This document shows positions 51,529 to 60,963 of a stretch of DNA of 64,000 nt, piece after piece (the first letter of the stretch is position 1; the number at the start of each line of letters is the position of its first letter). Origin of the DNA: Leclercia adecarboxylata (GTDB taxonomy: Bacteria; Pseudomonadota; Gammaproteobacteria; Enterobacterales; Enterobacteriaceae); NCBI GenBank assembly GCA_002360945.1, contig DERO01000003.1, forward strand, positions 186,001 through 250,000, in the 5' to 3' direction. Under the pieces are notes generated by a model that worked only from the letters and a program-made list of their open reading frames with translations, did no database searches and was not told where the DNA came from. Made by a program: the position numbers and the translations under genes.

Positions 51529-52386
51529 TCACCCCCTCAGAGCATCCTGCAAATATTGCGGTAAGGCAAAGGCTGCGGTATGGACGGCCGGATTGTAATA
51601 ACGGCAGGTTAAGTTTGCGTGCTGGAAGCGCGCCTGAATGATGCCGGTAGAGAGATGGCGCAGGGCTTCATTATCCGTCGCCCAGGCGAAGGTCATCACG
51701 CCGCCGTAGTAGGTCGGGATCGCCGCCTGGTAGAAGCTGACGTCGCTGAAGTAATGGCTCAGCTTACGGTGGCTGTCGAGGGCCTCATCCTGCTGCAGGA
51801 AGCAGACGCCGTTCTGGGCGACGAAGACCCCGCCAGGGTTCAGGCAGCGTTTGCAGCCTTCATAGAACGCCGAGGTAAACAGACTTTCGCCAGGCCCAAT
51901 CGGATCGGTGCAATCGGAGATGATCGCATCGAAGGTCTGCGTTGTCTGGTTAACAAAATTGACGCCGTCGTCGATCACCAACGTGAAACGCGGATCGTCG
52001 TAGCTTCCGGCATTGTGATTGGGCAGATACTGGCGGCAGAAGGAGACCACGCCGGCGTCGATCTCTACCATGGTGATGCTTTCAATGGTTTTGTGGCGGG
52101 ACACTTCACGCAGCATGGCACCGTCGCCGCCGCCGATGATCAACACATGTTTCGCATTGCCGTGGGCCAGCAGCGGAACGTGGGTCATCATCTCGTGATA
52201 AATGAATTCATCACGTTCGGTGGTTTGCACCACACCATCCAGCGCCATCACCCGGCCAAAAGCCGCGTTTTCGAAAATGATCAGATCCTGATGATCGGTT
52301 TTCTCATGATAGAGCACGTTATCAATGGCAAAGTACTGTCCAAACTGGTCATGCAGCGTTTCATGCCACATTTTCTTTTCGGCCAT
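51529..52386 (-). CDS. speE: spermidine synthase
   Basis: SpeE, 285 residues, transfers the aminopropyl group from decarboxylated SAM to putrescine. The nucleotide-binding motif [15 protein letters not shown] is near residues 80-94, and the catalytic aspartate region is [11 protein letters not shown] near 158. A very strong ribosome site, AAGGAGGT, stands 7 bases before the ATG. It is followed by speD after 5 bases. The C-terminus is slightly shorter than in E. coli. Confidence 0.96.
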   Translation of the reverse strand: MAEKKMWHETLHDQFGQYFAIDNVLYHEKTDHQDLIIFENAAFGRVMALDGVVQTTERDEFIYHEMMTHVPLLAHGNAKHVLIIGGGDGAMLREVSRHKTIESITMVEIDAGVVSFCRQYLPNHNAGSYDDPRFTLVIDDGVNFVNQTTQTFDAIISDCTDPIGPGESLFTSAFYEGCKRCLNPGGVFVAQNGVCFLQQDEALDSHRKLSHYFSDVSFYQAAIPTYYGGVMTFAWATDNEALRHLSTGIIQARFQHANLTCRYYNPAVHTAAFALPQYLQDALRG

Positions 52387-52444
52387 GGGATGATACCTCC
52401 TTTGTTAACACCCGGTTAAAACGGGCGAAACATCATAGCTAACA

Positions 52445-52466
52445 ATGACCGTGGTTGCACGGTCAT
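52445..52466 (-). terminator. hairpin between yacC and speE
   Basis: ATGACCGTG/CACGGTCAT, a 9-bp perfect stem with a 4-base loop, lies 30 bases after the leftward yacC stop. The following leftward sequence TGTTAG is only weakly T-rich. It separates yacC from speE-speD. Confidence 0.55.
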
Positions 52467-52496
52467 CCATTCAGCAAAAGGGCATCGGGAGGAGAG

Positions 52497-52844
52497 TTAC
52501 TTAACGTAGGCAAGCAGACTCAGCGAATCGCGAGCCAGGGCTTTACATTTTTTTGCCGTGGGAATGCCGATGCCGCTGAGATCGCGGTAGCTGTCTTCAC
52601 CGAGGGTTTTCATATCGAAGCTGTCGTAGTTGCTCAGGTCCCACTGGTTCTGTTGAGCAAAGAAGACCAGCGCACGACGAATCTGACCGTTAGGTAAATT
52701 CTGGTAGCCACAGTCGTTTTTCAGGAATACAAACACCGCCGTTAAATCCGCCATATCTTCGGCTTCATTTTCACTCAGCGCATAGCTGTTTGCGCAACTA
52801 ATCATCAGGGTGCTGAACAGGATTGTTCGGAAAAACGTCTTCAT
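52497..52844 (-). CDS. yacC: periplasmic pilotin-like protein YacC
   Basis: YacC, 115 residues, has a Sec signal peptide (about residues 1-22, ending NSYA) and a mature part nearly identical to E. coli YacC. Two conserved cysteines (in NDCGYQ and KKCKAL) probably form a disulfide, as in PulS/OutS-type pilotins, the family it resembles. Its function is unproven. I chose the ATG at 52844 because the segment further upstream lacks the signal peptide and overlaps the cueO promoter region. Confidence 0.92.
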   Translation of the reverse strand: MKTFFRTILFSTLMISCANSYALSENEAEDMADLTAVFVFLKNDCGYQNLPNGQIRRALVFFAQQNQWDLSNYDSFDMKTLGEDSYRDLSGIGIPTAKKCKALARDSLSLLAYVK

Positions 52845-52924
52845 TGCTTCTACCAATACGTCACGGAAATTCAACGTTAGCACACTTCCCGCCGGTGCGA
52901 CGATCTTTATTATCTCTGCTTTTC

Positions 52925-52955
52925 TTGACCTTCCGGCAAGGGGAGGGTTTATGCT
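52925..52955 (+). promoter_or_regulatory. CueR-type copper promoter of cueO
   Basis: TTGACC (-35) and TATGCT (-10) are separated by 19 bases containing the CueR dyad (ACCTTCC ... GGAGGGT). The overlong spacer is the mark of MerR-family promoters, so cueO should be induced by copper or silver. Confidence 0.9.
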
Positions 52956-52989
52956 CATGACATCGACTGCTGCGAATAAGGAGATGAAC

Positions 52990-54531
52990 ATGCAACGCCG
53001 TGATTTTTTAAAATATTCCGCCGCACTGGGTGTTGCCAGTGCGCTACCACTATGGAGCCGCGCCGCTTTTGCGGCCGAGCGTCCCGTTCTGCCGATCCCC
53101 AATTTACTCACCCCCGATGCGCGTAATCAGGTGAATCTGGTGGTACAGGCGGGCAAAACCACCTTTGGGCCGCACAACGCCACCACCTGGGGCTACAACG
53201 GCAATCTGCTGGGCCCGGCCCTGCAGCTGCGCAAGGGAAAAGCGCTGACCGTTAATATCCACAACACCCTTAATGAAGAGACCACCGTCCACTGGCACGG
53301 TCTGGAAGTGCCGGGCGAGGTAGACGGCGGCCCGCACGGCATTATTAAACCCGGCAGCCAGCGGACGGTGACCTTTACCCCCGAGCAGCGGGCGGCAACC
53401 TGCTGGTTCCATCCTCATCAGCACGGAAAAACCGGGCATCAGGTGGCAATGGGGCTCGCCGGACTGGTACTGATTGAGGATGATGAAAGCCGTCTGCTGC
53501 GCCTGCCGAAGCAGTGGGGCATCGACGATGTACCGGTGATCGTGCAGGACAAAAAATTCACCCCTGAGGGGCAAATTGACTATCAGCTGGATGTGATGAG
53601 CGCTGCGGTGGGCTGGTTTGGCGACACGCTGCTGACCAACGGCGCTATCTACCCGCAGCACAATGCTCCGAAAGGCTGGCTGCGCCTTCGTCTGCTCAAC
53701 GGCTGTAACGCCCGCTCGCTTAACTTCGCCGCCAGCGATCAACGCCCGCTGTACGTGGTCGCCAGCGACGGGGGACTGCTGGCGGAGCCGGTGAAGGTGA
53801 CCGAACTGCCGATGCTGATGGGCGAGCGTTTTGAGGTGCTGGTGGATATCAGCGACGGCAAGCCGTTTGACCTGGTGACCCTGCCGGTGAGCCAGATGGG
53901 GATGGCGGTGGCGCCGTTCGATAAGCCGCAGCCGGTGCTGCGCATTCAACCGCTGCTGGTGACCGCATCGGGCACACTGCCGGATACGCTGGTCGACATG
54001 CCGGCTCTGCCGTCTCTGGAGGGGCTGACCCAGCGGAAGCTACAGCTGTCGATGGATCCGATGCTCGACATGATGGGCATGCAGGCCTTAATGAAGAAGT
54101 ACGGTCATCAGGCCATGGCGGGGATGGGTCACGGCCAGATGGATCACGGCAAGATGGGCGGGATGGATCACAGCATGCATGGGTTCGATTTCCGTAACGG
54201 CAACCGAATTAACGGCAAAGCCTTTGATATGCACACACCGCAGTTCGCGGCTGCTAAAGGGCAGTATGAGCGTTGGACGATCTCCGGGGAAGGGGACATG
54301 ATGCTGCATCCGTTCCATATTCACGGCACCCAGTTCCGCATCCTGACAGAAAACGGCAAAGCGCCAGCGGTGCATCGCGCGGGCTGGAAGGATACGGTGC
54401 GTGTGGAGGGCGGAGTGAGCGAGGTGTTAGTGAAGTTCGATCATGACGCGCCGAAAGAGTATGCCTATATGGCGCACTGCCATCTGCTGGAGCATGAAGA
54501 TACGGGGATGATGTTGGGGTTCACAGTATAA
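52990..54531 (+). CDS. cueO: multicopper oxidase CueO (cuprous oxidase)
   Basis: CueO, 513 residues, oxidises Cu(I) in the periplasm. A Tat signal is present (QRRDFLKYS then a hydrophobic stretch to AFA). All copper-site motifs are intact: HWHG, HPHQHGK, HPFHIHG and the [12 protein letters not shown] segment. The Met/His-rich insert near residues 355-400 ([25 protein letters not shown]) is a bit different from E. coli. I chose the ATG at 52990, 6 bases after AAGGAG, over the ATG at 52984, which abuts that site. Confidence 0.96.
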   Translation: MQRRDFLKYSAALGVASALPLWSRAAFAAERPVLPIPNLLTPDARNQVNLVVQAGKTTFGPHNATTWGYNGNLLGPALQLRKGKALTVNIHNTLNEETTVHWHGLEVPGEVDGGPHGIIKPGSQRTVTFTPEQRAATCWFHPHQHGKTGHQVAMGLAGLVLIEDDESRLLRLPKQWGIDDVPVIVQDKKFTPEGQIDYQLDVMSAAVGWFGDTLLTNGAIYPQHNAPKGWLRLRLLNGCNARSLNFAASDQRPLYVVASDGGLLAEPVKVTELPMLMGERFEVLVDISDGKPFDLVTLPVSQMGMAVAPFDKPQPVLRIQPLLVTASGTLPDTLVDMPALPSLEGLTQRKLQLSMDPMLDMMGMQALMKKYGHQAMAGMGHGQMDHGKMGGMDHSMHGFDFRNGNRINGKAFDMHTPQFAAAKGQYERWTISGEGDMMLHPFHIHGTQFRILTENGKAPAVHRAGWKDTVRVEGGVSEVLVKFDHDAPKEYAYMAHCHLLEHEDTGMMLGFTV

Positions 54532-54535
54532 AAAA

Positions 54536-54569
54536 GCCGGGTGGCGGCTACGCCTTACCCGGCCTACAG
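54536..54569 (+). repeat. REP element downstream of cueO
   Basis: GCCGGGT...ACCCGGC stem with the GGCGGCTACGCCTT loop and CCTACAG tail, four bases after the cueO stop. It is the same repeat type as at 50191-50224. Confidence 0.8.
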
Positions 54570-54587
54570 TTCGAGCAGGGTGCGGGT

Positions 54588-54671
54588 GATGCCCTCACCC
54601 TGGCCCTCTCCCACTGGGAGAGGGTACAAACACTAAAAACGGCAACTTTCGTTGCCGTTTTGCTTTTACTT
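54588..54671 (+). repeat. composite repeat module, copy A (GC-rich repeat plus terminator)
   Basis: An 84-base unit consists of GATGCCCTCACCC, a CCCTCTCCC/GGGAGAGGG hairpin, ACAAACACTAAAAAC and an intrinsic terminator, and runs into the gcd stop codon. It is about 93% identical by eye to 57815-57897, in the same orientation. Confidence 0.85.
54635..54662. terminator. bidirectional terminator between cueO and gcd
   Basis: AAAAACGGCAAC/GTTGCCGTTTT stem with a 4-base loop, with A-run and T-run on opposite sides, four bases from the gcd stop codon. Confidence 0.88.
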
Positions 54672-57053
54672 CTCGTCAGGCAATGCGTAGGCAACAATAT
54701 AGTCGCCCATCTTCGTGCCAAACGAACCGTGACCCCCTGCGGAGATCACCACAAACTGCTTACCATTGGCCTCATAGGTCATTGGCGTGGCTTGTCCACC
54801 GGCAGGCAGACGGCCCTGCCACAGTTTCTCACCGTTGCTCATGTTGTATGCGCGCAGGTAGTTATCGGCAGTCGCGCCAATGAACAGCACGTTACCGGCG
54901 GTGGAGATTGGGCCACCCAGCATCGGCATACCCATATTGAACGGCACCGGGATCGGCATCGGGAACGGCATGCTGTCCTGTGGCGTACCAATACGTTTTT
55001 TCCAGACAACCTGATTGGTTTTCAGATCCAGCGCGGAGATATAACCCCAGGCAGGCTGTTTACACGGCAGGCCAAATGGAGAGAGGAACGGGTTCAGCGT
55101 CACGCCAAACGGCACGCCGTACTGCGGCTGAATACCGGACTCAGTCCCCGTACCCTGCGCGTCTTTCGGCTGTTCCATCGGATTGCCCGGGCCGCGTGGG
55201 ATCAGCTTAGAGACAAACGGCAGCGCCATCGGGTTGGCAATGGCCACCTGTCGGTTCGGATCCACGGAGATACCGCCCCATTCGAACATCCCCAGGTTAC
55301 CCGGGAATACCAGCGTGCCCTGCTCGGACGGTGGCGTGAAGATGCCTTCATAGCGCATCTGGTGGAACATCACGCGGCACACCAGCTGGTCAAACATAGT
55401 GGCGCCCCACATGTCTGCCCCGCTGAGATCTTTCTTCGGACGGAAGCTCAGATCTGAGAACGGCTGGGTTTTGGTGACGTAATCGCCTTTCGCTGCGCCC
55501 TGCGGAACCGGTTTTTCCGGTGCCGGCACGACCAGCTGGCCGTTACGACGATCCAGCACGAAGATATTACCGGTTTTCGCCGGGGCGTAGATCACCGGTA
55601 CGGTCTGGCCGTTAACGGTGATGTCAGCCAGCGTCGGCTGGGACGGCATATCCATATCCCACAGATCGTGGTGAACGGTCTGGTAGCTCCACGCCAGTTT
55701 CCCGGTGGTGGCGTTCAGCGCCACGACAGAACTGGCATAACGCTCCTGCTCCGGCGTGCGGTTGCCACCCCAGATATCTGGTGTCGTCACGCCCATCGGC
55801 AGGTAAACCAGGTCCAGCTTCGCGTCATAGGCGGCTGGCGCCCAGGAGTTTGGTGAGTTGAAGGTGAAGGTGTGCTCATCTGACGGAATAGCGTTTGGAT
55901 CTTTCGCACCCGGATCAAAGGCCCACAGCAGTTTACCGGTATTGACGTCAAAACCACGGATCACACCGGAGGTTTCGCGCACGGAGAAGTTATCCGTTAC
56001 CGAACCGGCAATCACGATAGTTCTGTCAGTGATAATTGGCGGCGAGGTTGGCTCATACAGACCCGGCGTTTGATCCGGCATGTTGGTCTGCAGATTCAGC
56101 ACACCTTTGTTGGCAAAGGTTTCGCACAGCTTGCCGGTTTCGGCGTTAATGGCAAACAGACGACCGTCGTTGACCGGCAGCATAATGCGGCGCGGACAGT
56201 CGGCAACCACTTCCGGACTGGCGTTATCAGCGCGCGCTTCGTGGTAAGAAACGCCACGGCAGGTCACGTGCTGGAACGAGTTATTGGTCTTCAGTTGCGG
56301 ATCGAAGTGCCACTTCTCTTTACCGGTGGCCGCATCCAGCGCGAACAGACGCTGGTGAGCCGTACAGAGGTAAAGCATGTTGCCCACTTTAATCGGCGTC
56401 ACTTCGTTGGTCAGTTCACCCGGATCGTTAGGTTGCTTCAGGTCGCCGGTACGGAACACCCAGGCCTCTTTCAGCTTATGCACGTTATCGGCATTAATCT
56501 GCTTCAGCGGGGAGTAGCGTTGGCCCTCCTGATTACGACCGTAGGCAGGCCAGTCGGCATCGGCTACTTCGGAGATCGGTGCGGCAGGCGTGGCGTCGGC
56601 ATTCAGCGTGCCTTTCACCTCCTGCGGATCGTTAAAGCCAGCCCAGGTCAGGATCCCGCCGCTGATCAGCAGCGCCACGACCAGCGCGGTGACCGCACCG
56701 CCGGAGCGCACAAACAGACGACGCCAGACGAAGGGCAGGATCAGCCAGATACCGAAGAAGACTAGGATATCGCTGCGCGGAGTCAGAGCCCAGAAGTCGA
56801 AACCGACCTCCCAGACACCCCAGATCATCGTGGCAAGCAGCAGCGCGGCATAAAGCCACAGTGCCGATTGTTTACTGCGCCATAACATCACGGCAACGCC
56901 CAGCATCACTACGCCAGCAATCGGGTAGTACCAGGAGCCGCCAATTGCTACCAGCCAGACGCCACCTATTAACAGGTAGAGCCCGCATAAGGCTGCGAAC
57001 AGCGCTGTTAGCTTCACGAGTAACCGTGAATGTTGAACTTTTGTTTCCGCCAT
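54666..57053 (-). CDS. gcd: PQQ-dependent glucose dehydrogenase (membrane-bound)
   Basis: Gcd, 795 residues, oxidises glucose to gluconolactone on the periplasmic side and passes electrons to ubiquinone. Five N-terminal transmembrane helices fill about residues 1-140, and an eight-bladed PQQ-binding propeller follows (DWPAYGRNQEGQRYSPL start, W-docking motifs). No pqq synthesis genes are in the window, so holoenzyme depends on genes elsewhere or on external PQQ. A perfect CRP site lies upstream at 57114-57129. Confidence 0.96.
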   Translation of the reverse strand: MAETKVQHSRLLVKLTALFAALCGLYLLIGGVWLVAIGGSWYYPIAGVVMLGVAVMLWRSKQSALWLYAALLLATMIWGVWEVGFDFWALTPRSDILVFFGIWLILPFVWRRLFVRSGGAVTALVVALLISGGILTWAGFNDPQEVKGTLNADATPAAPISEVADADWPAYGRNQEGQRYSPLKQINADNVHKLKEAWVFRTGDLKQPNDPGELTNEVTPIKVGNMLYLCTAHQRLFALDAATGKEKWHFDPQLKTNNSFQHVTCRGVSYHEARADNASPEVVADCPRRIMLPVNDGRLFAINAETGKLCETFANKGVLNLQTNMPDQTPGLYEPTSPPIITDRTIVIAGSVTDNFSVRETSGVIRGFDVNTGKLLWAFDPGAKDPNAIPSDEHTFTFNSPNSWAPAAYDAKLDLVYLPMGVTTPDIWGGNRTPEQERYASSVVALNATTGKLAWSYQTVHHDLWDMDMPSQPTLADITVNGQTVPVIYAPAKTGNIFVLDRRNGQLVVPAPEKPVPQGAAKGDYVTKTQPFSDLSFRPKKDLSGADMWGATMFDQLVCRVMFHQMRYEGIFTPPSEQGTLVFPGNLGMFEWGGISVDPNRQVAIANPMALPFVSKLIPRGPGNPMEQPKDAQGTGTESGIQPQYGVPFGVTLNPFLSPFGLPCKQPAWGYISALDLKTNQVVWKKRIGTPQDSMPFPMPIPVPFNMGMPMLGGPISTAGNVLFIGATADNYLRAYNMSNGEKLWQGRLPAGGQATPMTYEANGKQFVVISAGGHGSFGTKMGDYIVAYALPDEK

Positions 57054-57113
57054 AAAAAGTACTCTTTAAGTTTGTTAATTTTTTGATAGCAATTAAGTAT
57101 AGGACTTAACAAG

Positions 57114-57129
57114 TGTGATCGGAATCACA
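57114..57129. promoter_or_regulatory. perfect CRP site between gcd and hpt
   Basis: TGTGATCGGAATCACA has both CRP half-sites exactly (TGTGA-N6-TCACA). It is centred about 32 bases upstream of the gcd start predicted from a leftward TATACT (57096-57101), overlapping the -35 region, which suggests repression of gcd. It is about 66 bases upstream of the predicted hpt start. Confidence 0.75.
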
Positions 57130-57172
57130 AATCTGGCTTTTATGAACAGATGCGCCAGGAGGATCTATTTGC

Positions 57173-57181
57173 TGGTATACT
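57173..57181 (+). promoter_or_regulatory. extended -10 promoter of hpt
   Basis: TGG-TATACT is an extended -10 element. Predicted start is near 57188, with a 70-base leader to the hpt ATG. No strong -35 is visible. Confidence 0.55.
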
Positions 57182-57258
57182 TCAGGGCTTATGTAGCGAT
57201 GCCGGACGCAAAGCCATCGGCATTGAGAAATTCGTTATAAAAACATACGGTTAGTAAA

Positions 57259-57795
57259 ATGAAACATACTGTTGAAGTGATGATCCCGGAAGCGGAGATC
57301 AAAGCGCGTATCGCCGAACTCGGTCGTCAGATCACCGAACACTATAAAGACAGCGGCAGCGAGATGGTGCTGGTGGGTTTGTTACGCGGTTCCTTCATGT
57401 TTATGGCCGATCTCTGCCGCGAAGTGCAGGTTTCCCATGAAGTCGATTTTATGACCGCCTCCAGCTATGGCAGCGGGATGTCGACCACTCGTGATGTGAA
57501 AATCCTGAAAGACCTGGATGAAGACATTCGCGGCAAAGATGTTCTGATTGTTGAAGACATCATCGACTCCGGCAACACCCTGTCGAAGGTGCGCGAAATT
57601 CTCAGCCTGCGTGGACCTAAATCACTGGCGATCTGTACCCTGCTGGACAAACCTGAGCGCCGTGAAGTGCAGGTTCCCGTGGAGTATGTCGGCTTCTCGA
57701 TTCCGGATGAATTCGTGGTGGGCTACGGCATTGACTACGCTCAGCGCTATCGCCATCTGCCGTATGTTGGCAAAGTAGTGCTGCTGGACGAGTAA
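57259..57795 (+). CDS. hpt: hypoxanthine phosphoribosyltransferase
   Basis: Hpt, 178 residues, converts hypoxanthine (and less well guanine) with PRPP to the nucleotide in purine salvage. The PRPP-binding motif is [15 protein letters not shown] near residues 95-109. The N-terminal flexible loop contains [10 protein letters not shown]. It is nearly identical to E. coli Hpt and converges with can. Confidence 0.96.
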   Translation: MKHTVEVMIPEAEIKARIAELGRQITEHYKDSGSEMVLVGLLRGSFMFMADLCREVQVSHEVDFMTASSYGSGMSTTRDVKILKDLDEDIRGKDVLIVEDIIDSGNTLSKVREILSLRGPKSLAICTLLDKPERREVQVPVEYVGFSIPDEFVVGYGIDYAQRYRHLPYVGKVVLLDE

Positions 57796-57814
57796 GGTGG
57801 GTTGGGTGCGGCCT

Positions 57815-57897
57815 GATGCCCTCACCCCGGCCCTCTCCCGTGGGAGAGGGGGCAAACACTAAAAACGGCAACTTGCGTTGCCGTTTTGCTTTTACTT
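57815..57897 (+). repeat. composite repeat module, copy B (GC-rich repeat plus terminator)
   Basis: An 83-base unit matches copy A at 54588-54671 except for about five substitutions and one deletion. It again ends in the stop codon of the convergent leftward gene, here can. Confidence 0.85.
57861..57888. terminator. bidirectional terminator between hpt and can
   Basis: AAAACGGCAAC/GTTGCCGTTTT stem with a 4-base loop and flanking A- and T-runs, the same terminator as between cueO and gcd apart from one loop base. Confidence 0.88.
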
Positions 57898-58554
57898 GTG
57901 ATTATCGTGCTTCTGGGTGAGGTTAGAGACGCCCCGACGGTAGCGCTGTTCCAGCGTTTCCCGGTTGGTGGCGGTCACTTCCAGATCGCGCAGCAGGCCA
58001 TCGTGAATACCGTACGCCCAGCCGTGGATCGTCACTTTCTGCCCGCGTTTCCAGGCCGACTGCATAATGGTGGAGTGACCCAGGTTGTACACCTGCTCCA
58101 TCACGTTCAGCTCACACAGGGTATCCAGGCGACGATCCTGCGGCATTTGCCCCAGCAGTGAGCTATGTTTGAACCAGATATCACGAATGTGCAGCAGCCA
58201 GTTGTCGATTAGACCCAGCTCCGTGTTCTCGACCGCCGCCTGGACGCCGCCGCAGCCGTAGTGACCGCAGATAATGATGTGTTCTACTTCCAGCACGTCG
58301 ACCGCATACTGCACCACGGACAGACAGTTCAGATCGGTGTGGATCACGAGGTTTGCGACGTTACGGTGAACAAAGAGTTCGCCCGGTTCGAGGCCAGTCA
58401 GACGTTCAGCGGGAACGCGGCTGTCGGAGCATCCAATCCACAGAAAGCGTGGTTTCTGTGCCTGTGACAGTTTCTCAAAAAATCCGGAATCTTCTTCCAG
58501 CAGCATCTTTGACCATAGTGCGTTATTGCTGATGAGTGTATCTATGTCATTCAT
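57892..58554 (-). CDS. can: beta-class carbonic anhydrase
   Basis: Can (YadF), 220 residues, is the essential zinc carbonic anhydrase that supplies bicarbonate in air. The zinc and catalytic residues are in CSDSRVPAE (C42, D44, R46) and GHYGCGG (H98, C101). Length equals E. coli. It is divergent from yadG. Confidence 0.97.
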   Translation of the reverse strand: MNDIDTLISNNALWSKMLLEEDSGFFEKLSQAQKPRFLWIGCSDSRVPAERLTGLEPGELFVHRNVANLVIHTDLNCLSVVQYAVDVLEVEHIIICGHYGCGGVQAAVENTELGLIDNWLLHIRDIWFKHSSLLGQMPQDRRLDTLCELNVMEQVYNLGHSTIMQSAWKRGQKVTIHGWAYGIHDGLLRDLEVTATNRETLEQRYRRGVSNLTQKHDNHK

Positions 58555-58661
58555 GGAGATAAACGGCCTGTAACCGGGTTAATGCGTTGCGCTAATATAG
58601 GGCAACTCGATTTCTTTTAAAACAACACTTCGCGTGTCAGCACTATAGGTAACTCTATTTC

Positions 58662-59588
58662 ATGACCATTGCACTGGAGCTCGAGCAGCTTAAAAAAACC
58701 TATCCGGGTGGTGTCCAGGCACTGCGCGGCATAGATCTTAAAGTCGAAGCCGGTGATTTTTATGCGCTTCTGGGGCCCAACGGGGCAGGCAAGTCCACCA
58801 CCATCGGCATTATCAGCTCGCTGGTGAATAAATCCTCCGGCCACGTAAAGGTCTTCGGCTACGACCTGGAAAAAGACGTCGTGAACGCCAAGCGCCAGCT
58901 GGGGCTGGTGCCGCAGGAGTTCAACTTCAACCCGTTTGAGACCGTGCAGCAGATTGTGGTCAACCAGGCGGGCTATTACGGCGTGGAGCGTAAAGAGGCG
59001 GTTGAGCGCAGCGAAAAGTACCTTAAACAGCTCGATTTGTGGGAAAAACGCAACGAACGTGCGCGGATGCTGTCCGGTGGTATGAAGCGTCGTCTGATGA
59101 TTGCCCGGGCGTTAATGCATGAGCCAAAGCTGCTAATTCTGGATGAACCCACTGCCGGGGTGGATATCGAACTTCGCCGCTCGATGTGGGGCTTTTTGAA
59201 GGATTTAAACGACAAAGGCACCACCATCATCCTCACCACCCACTATCTGGAAGAGGCGGAGATGCTGTGCCGTAACATCGGCATCATTCAGCACGGTACG
59301 CTGGTAGAAAACACCTCGATGAAGAACCTGCTCTCCAAGCTGAAATCAGAAACCTTCATTCTCGATCTGGCGGCGAAAAGCGCGCTGCCGAAGCTGGAAG
59401 GTTATAACTATCGTTTGGTCGATACCTCCACCCTGGAAGTGGAAGTCCTGCGCGAGCAGGGGATCAACAGCGTCTTCAGCCAACTGAGCCAGCAGGGGAT
59501 TCAGGTATTAAGTATGCGTAATAAAGCCAACCGACTGGAAGAGCTGTTCGTCTCGCTGGTCCATGAGAAACAAGGAGATCGCGCATGA
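58662..59588 (+). CDS. yadG: ABC transporter ATP-binding protein YadG
   Basis: YadG, 308 residues, is a cytoplasmic ABC ATPase. Walker A is GPNGAGKST near residue 39, the signature is LSGGMKRRL near 140, and Walker B is LLILDEPTAGVD followed by the switch histidine in TTHYLEEAE. The C-terminal 80 residues are of the kind found in DrrA/NodI-type exporters. It overlaps yadH as ATGA, and the two form an exporter of unknown substrate. Confidence 0.93.
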   Translation: MTIALELEQLKKTYPGGVQALRGIDLKVEAGDFYALLGPNGAGKSTTIGIISSLVNKSSGHVKVFGYDLEKDVVNAKRQLGLVPQEFNFNPFETVQQIVVNQAGYYGVERKEAVERSEKYLKQLDLWEKRNERARMLSGGMKRRLMIARALMHEPKLLILDEPTAGVDIELRRSMWGFLKDLNDKGTTIILTTHYLEEAEMLCRNIGIIQHGTLVENTSMKNLLSKLKSETFILDLAAKSALPKLEGYNYRLVDTSTLEVEVLREQGINSVFSQLSQQGIQVLSMRNKANRLEELFVSLVHEKQGDRA

Positions 59589-60355
59589 TGCAGCTTTACT
59601 GGGTGGCGCTGAAAAGTATCTGGGCCAAAGAGATCAACCGCTTTATGCGCATCTGGATCCAGACCCTGGTGCCGCCGGTGATCACCATGACCCTCTACTT
59701 TATTATCTTCGGCAACCTGATTGGCTCGCGGATCGGCGAGATGCACGGCTTCACCTACATGCAGTTTATCGTGCCCGGGTTGATCATGATGGCGGTGATC
59801 ACCAACGCCTACGCCAACGTGGCCTCGTCATTCTTTAGCGCCAAGTTCCAGCGCAATATCGAAGAGCTGCTGGTGGCCCCGGTGCCTACCCACGTGATCA
59901 TCGCCGGCTACGTCGGTGGCGGCGTGGCGCGTGGCCTGTGCGTCGGGGTGCTGGTGACGGCGATTTCCCTGTTCTTTGTGCCGTTCCAGGTGCACTCCTG
60001 GCTGTTTGTCGCCCTGACGCTGCTGCTGACGGCGGTGCTGTTCTCGCTGGCCGGTCTGTTGAATGCGGTATTCGCCAAAACCTTTGACGATATCAGCCTG
60101 ATCCCGACCTTCGTCCTGACGCCGCTGACCTACCTCGGCGGGGTGTTCTACTCCCTGACGCTGCTGCCGCCGTTCTGGCAGGGGCTGTCACACCTGAACC
60201 CGATCGTCTATATGATCAGCGGCTTCCGCTTTGGCTTCCTCGGTATTTCCGACGTGCCGCTGGTGACCACCGTCGGCGTGCTGGTGATCTTTATCGTGGC
60301 CTTCTATCTGCTGTGCTGGAACCTGATCCAGCGCGGACGCGGACTGCGCAGCTGA
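59585..60355 (+). CDS. yadH: ABC-2 type transporter permease YadH
   Basis: YadH, 256 residues, is an inner-membrane permease with six predicted helices and the ABC-2 family layout. The segment LTPLTYLGGVFYSL near residue 180 is typical of polysaccharide or drug exporters. It is translationally coupled to yadG. The substrate is unknown; nearby yadE encodes an exported polysaccharide deacetylase, which is only suggestive. Confidence 0.92.
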   Translation: MMQLYWVALKSIWAKEINRFMRIWIQTLVPPVITMTLYFIIFGNLIGSRIGEMHGFTYMQFIVPGLIMMAVITNAYANVASSFFSAKFQRNIEELLVAPVPTHVIIAGYVGGGVARGLCVGVLVTAISLFFVPFQVHSWLFVALTLLLTAVLFSLAGLLNAVFAKTFDDISLIPTFVLTPLTYLGGVFYSLTLLPPFWQGLSHLNPIVYMISGFRFGFLGISDVPLVTTVGVLVIFIVAFYLLCWNLIQRGRGLRS

Positions 60356-60361
60356 TCCTCA

Positions 60362-60396
60362 GGCCCGGCGGCGTTCTGTTGCCGGGCCGGTTTATT
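60362..60396 (+). terminator. hairpin after yadH
   Basis: GGCCCGGC (60362-60369) pairs with GCCGGGCC (60381-60388), then GGTTTATT. The tail is only moderately T-rich; it could also be a degenerate REP element. Confidence 0.55.
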
Positions 60397-60460
60397 GACC
60401 ATCATCACCCCCTTACTTCCCCGACCCCGCTAGACTACCCCTTTCTGATGAGAGGTGACG

Positions 60461-60901
60461 ATGCTGGGTTGGGTAATCACGTGCCATGATGAACATGCGC
60501 AGGAGATGGCGGAGAAGCTCGCCGTCCGCTTTGGGCCGCTGGTGCAGTGCAAGGTGGTCAATTTCTGGCGCGGATTAAGCGTTAATATGCTCAGCCGCAT
60601 GCTGTGCGATGCCCAGCATCAGGTCGACAGCGGTGACGGGGTGATCTTCCTGACCGATATCTCCGGTGCTGCCCCCTATCGCGCGGCGGCGCTGCTCAGC
60701 CACAAGCACGACAACTGCGAAGTGATCTCCGGGATTAGCTATCTATTGCTGGAGATGATGTATCCCCTGCGGGAGATGACCGACAGCATCGGCTTTCGCG
60801 ACACCATCGTTGCCCGCGGCGCGCCGGAAGTCAGCAGCCTGTGGCATCAGCAGCAGAAAAATCCGCCCTTTGTCCTGCTCCATGGTCTGGAGAAATATTA
60901 A
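60461..60901 (+). CDS. yadI: mannose-family PTS IIA-like protein YadI
   Basis: YadI, 146 residues, is a stand-alone EIIA domain of the mannose-type phosphotransferase system. The phospho-accepting histidine would be H9 in WVITCHD, and the segment VIFLTDISGAAPY matches the family. No EIIB, EIIC or EIID gene is nearby, so it may serve a remote permease or a regulatory role. I chose the ATG at 60461, 5 bases after AGAGG; the GTG at 60455 overlaps that site. It is more diverged from E. coli than its neighbours. Confidence 0.88.
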   Translation: MLGWVITCHDEHAQEMAEKLAVRFGPLVQCKVVNFWRGLSVNMLSRMLCDAQHQVDSGDGVIFLTDISGAAPYRAAALLSHKHDNCEVISGISYLLLEMMYPLREMTDSIGFRDTIVARGAPEVSSLWHQQQKNPPFVLLHGLEKY

Positions 60902-60904
60902 GCA

Positions 60905-60932
60905 TTGGTATTGCTGGCGCTTTTGTTACAAT
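60905..60932 (+). promoter_or_regulatory. probable yadE promoter
   Basis: TTGGTA (60905-60910), 16 bases and TACAAT (60927-60932) make a plausible sigma-70 promoter about 30 bases before the yadE ATG. It overlaps the yadI terminator hairpin. Confidence 0.5.
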
Positions 60933-60945
60933 GACGCCAGTTTTT
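60914..60945 (+). terminator. intrinsic terminator after yadI
   Basis: CTGGCG (60914-60919) pairs with CGCCAG (60935-60940), followed by five T residues. Confidence 0.65.
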
Positions 60946-60963
60946 CGTGCTGAATAAATCCCT

